Of a DNA stretch of 64,000 nucleotides, positions 63,393 to 64,000 are shown one piece after another. The notes beneath the pieces were generated by a model. It saw only the letters and a list, made by a program, of their open reading frames with translations. It was not told the origin of the DNA and searched no databases. Position 1 is the first letter of the stretch. Each line of letters begins with the position of its first letter. The stretch is from contig NZ_VEBF01000001.1 of NCBI RefSeq assembly GCF_007676705.1, positions 310,001 to 374,000 on the forward strand, in the 5' to 3' direction. This DNA is from Paenibacillus xylanexedens (GTDB taxonomy: Bacteria > Bacillota > Bacilli > Paenibacillales > Paenibacillaceae). Made by a program: the position numbers and the translations under genes.

Positions 63393-64000
63393 TTAGACTA
63401 ATTTGGAATACATGTGACGCAGATACCTCCAGCGCACGAGTGCAAAATACAAAATCTGCATGGAAGCAAACACCAAGAAAATTCGCAGGCTGTATCCGAA
63501 GACCGAGAAATCAACCAGTTGCTGCAACGCTACAAAGGCAACCGAACTGTGGATGACCGCCACCAGAATAGGCAGGAAGAACATAAGCAATAGCTGCCTT
63601 GTTACGATCTTGCGGAGTTCGGGACGACTCAGTCCCATTTTGCCAATCATGCGATACTGCGCTTCATCCCGTTCTAGATCTGCGTAGAGTCTGAAATACG
63701 TGAAGCTTGCTGCAAAGGTGAAGAAAACAATGCCAATCAGACCGCTCAAGATCAGAATGATCCCGTTCGTTTGTTTGGAATTAAGCCAGTCCACCACAAG
63801 CGCGCTGATCTCGAAATAACCTCGATCGGATTGATCCTTTTGAATGGATTCGATTAGTTCAGGAGCGAAGCTGCGTGTACTCATCCAATCTTTTACCACA
63901 AATTGAGTCGTACGGTTGGAATAGAAATCTTCAGGCATCCCCACTTCCTGGTTATACGCTGGTCTCAACTTCTCAAACAATTCGTCGGTTACGACGTAGA
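63393..64000 (-). CDS. BceB-type FtsX-like ABC permease (partial, N-terminus beyond right edge)
   Basis: Only the last ~202 residues are in the window; the frame runs off the right edge (YVVTDELFEKLRPAY). Three membrane segments (NGIILILSGLIGIVFFTFAASF, LLLMFFLPILVAVIHSSVAFV, FLVFASMQILYFALV) and DLERDEAQYRMIGKMGLSRPELRKIV match the C-terminus of BceB/FtsX permeases for bacitracin-type peptide resistance. The upstream ATPase is expected beyond 64000. Confidence 0.83.
   Translation of the reverse strand, partial: YVVTDELFEKLRPAYNQEVGMPEDFYSNRTTQFVVKDWMSTRSFAPELIESIQKDQSDRGYFEISALVVDWLNSKQTNGIILILSGLIGIVFFTFAASFTYFRLYADLERDEAQYRMIGKMGLSRPELRKIVTRQLLLMFFLPILVAVIHSSVAFVALQQLVDFSVFGYSLRIFLVFASMQILYFALVRWRYLRHMYSKLV

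Noticed and set aside
1..64000. CRISPR arrays, prophage, insertion-sequence transposases, tRNA and rRNA genes
   Set aside because: No regularly spaced repeats, phage structural genes, transposase frames, cloverleaf sequences or rRNA segments were recognised on either strand.

Overview
The window reads as chromosomal DNA of a Paenibacillus-like Bacillota (Firmicutes) bacterium. The reasons are strong AGGAGG-type ribosome-binding sites, frequent TTG and GTG starts, two giant SLH-anchored surface proteins, close relatives of Bacillus subtilis TreR, YfmM, YeeI and YodC, and consensus sigma-A promoters. I see no rRNA, tRNA, CRISPR array, phage or transposase. Most genes lie on the minus strand.

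Layout. 1-6.5 kb: a GH35 beta-galactosidase (cut by the left edge), a DUF5107-TPR protein and an orphan TreR-like regulator. 6.5-14 kb: a ~2,480-residue Ig/FN3/SLH surface protein behind a promoter-terminator leader. 14.1-17.4 kb: an SDR, a cupredoxin, a MITE-like element and an EamA transporter whose leader looks like a guanine-class purine riboswitch with an expanded L2 loop. 17.4-22.5 kb: a three-gene module of TerB-N/TerB-C protein, BrxD-like P-loop ATPase and Lhr-like helicase. 22.7-26 kb: bacteriophytochrome with a degenerate GGDEF domain, plus heme oxygenase. 26.3-30 kb: NIF3 protein, a DUF606/Crp/DUF606 operon and yeeI. 30.2-33.9 kb: cysJI sulfite reductase. 34.1-39.4 kb: a GH43/FN3/SLH enzyme with a long leader carrying LacI/CcpA-type palindromes. 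39.8-46.8 kb: yfmM, a SET protein, a DUF1349 protein, a flavoprotein disulfide reductase and an osmoprotectant ABC importer with fused permease and binding protein. 47-49 kb: a TetR-controlled SnoaL/SDR pair. 49.2-57.8 kb: assorted metabolic and cell-wall genes. 57.9-61.6 kb: a response regulator / histidine kinase / AI-2E permease / Asp23 operon. 61.8-64 kb: an HpaB-like hydroxylase and the end of a BceB-type permease.

Functionally, GH35, DUF5107, the GH43 enzyme and the giant FN3 protein point to polysaccharide (perhaps galactan) use at the cell surface. The heme oxygenase would supply biliverdin to the phytochrome. The Ter-type helicase/ATPase module is the best candidate for a poorly characterised defence or DNA-processing system. 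The riboswitch-transporter pair beside it is the best candidate for new regulatory biology. A hairpin-forming repeat family with apparent covariation (15.9 and 53.8 kb) is a further unexplained element.

All calls come from reading the sequence and comparing with remembered families. No searches or folding programs were run.
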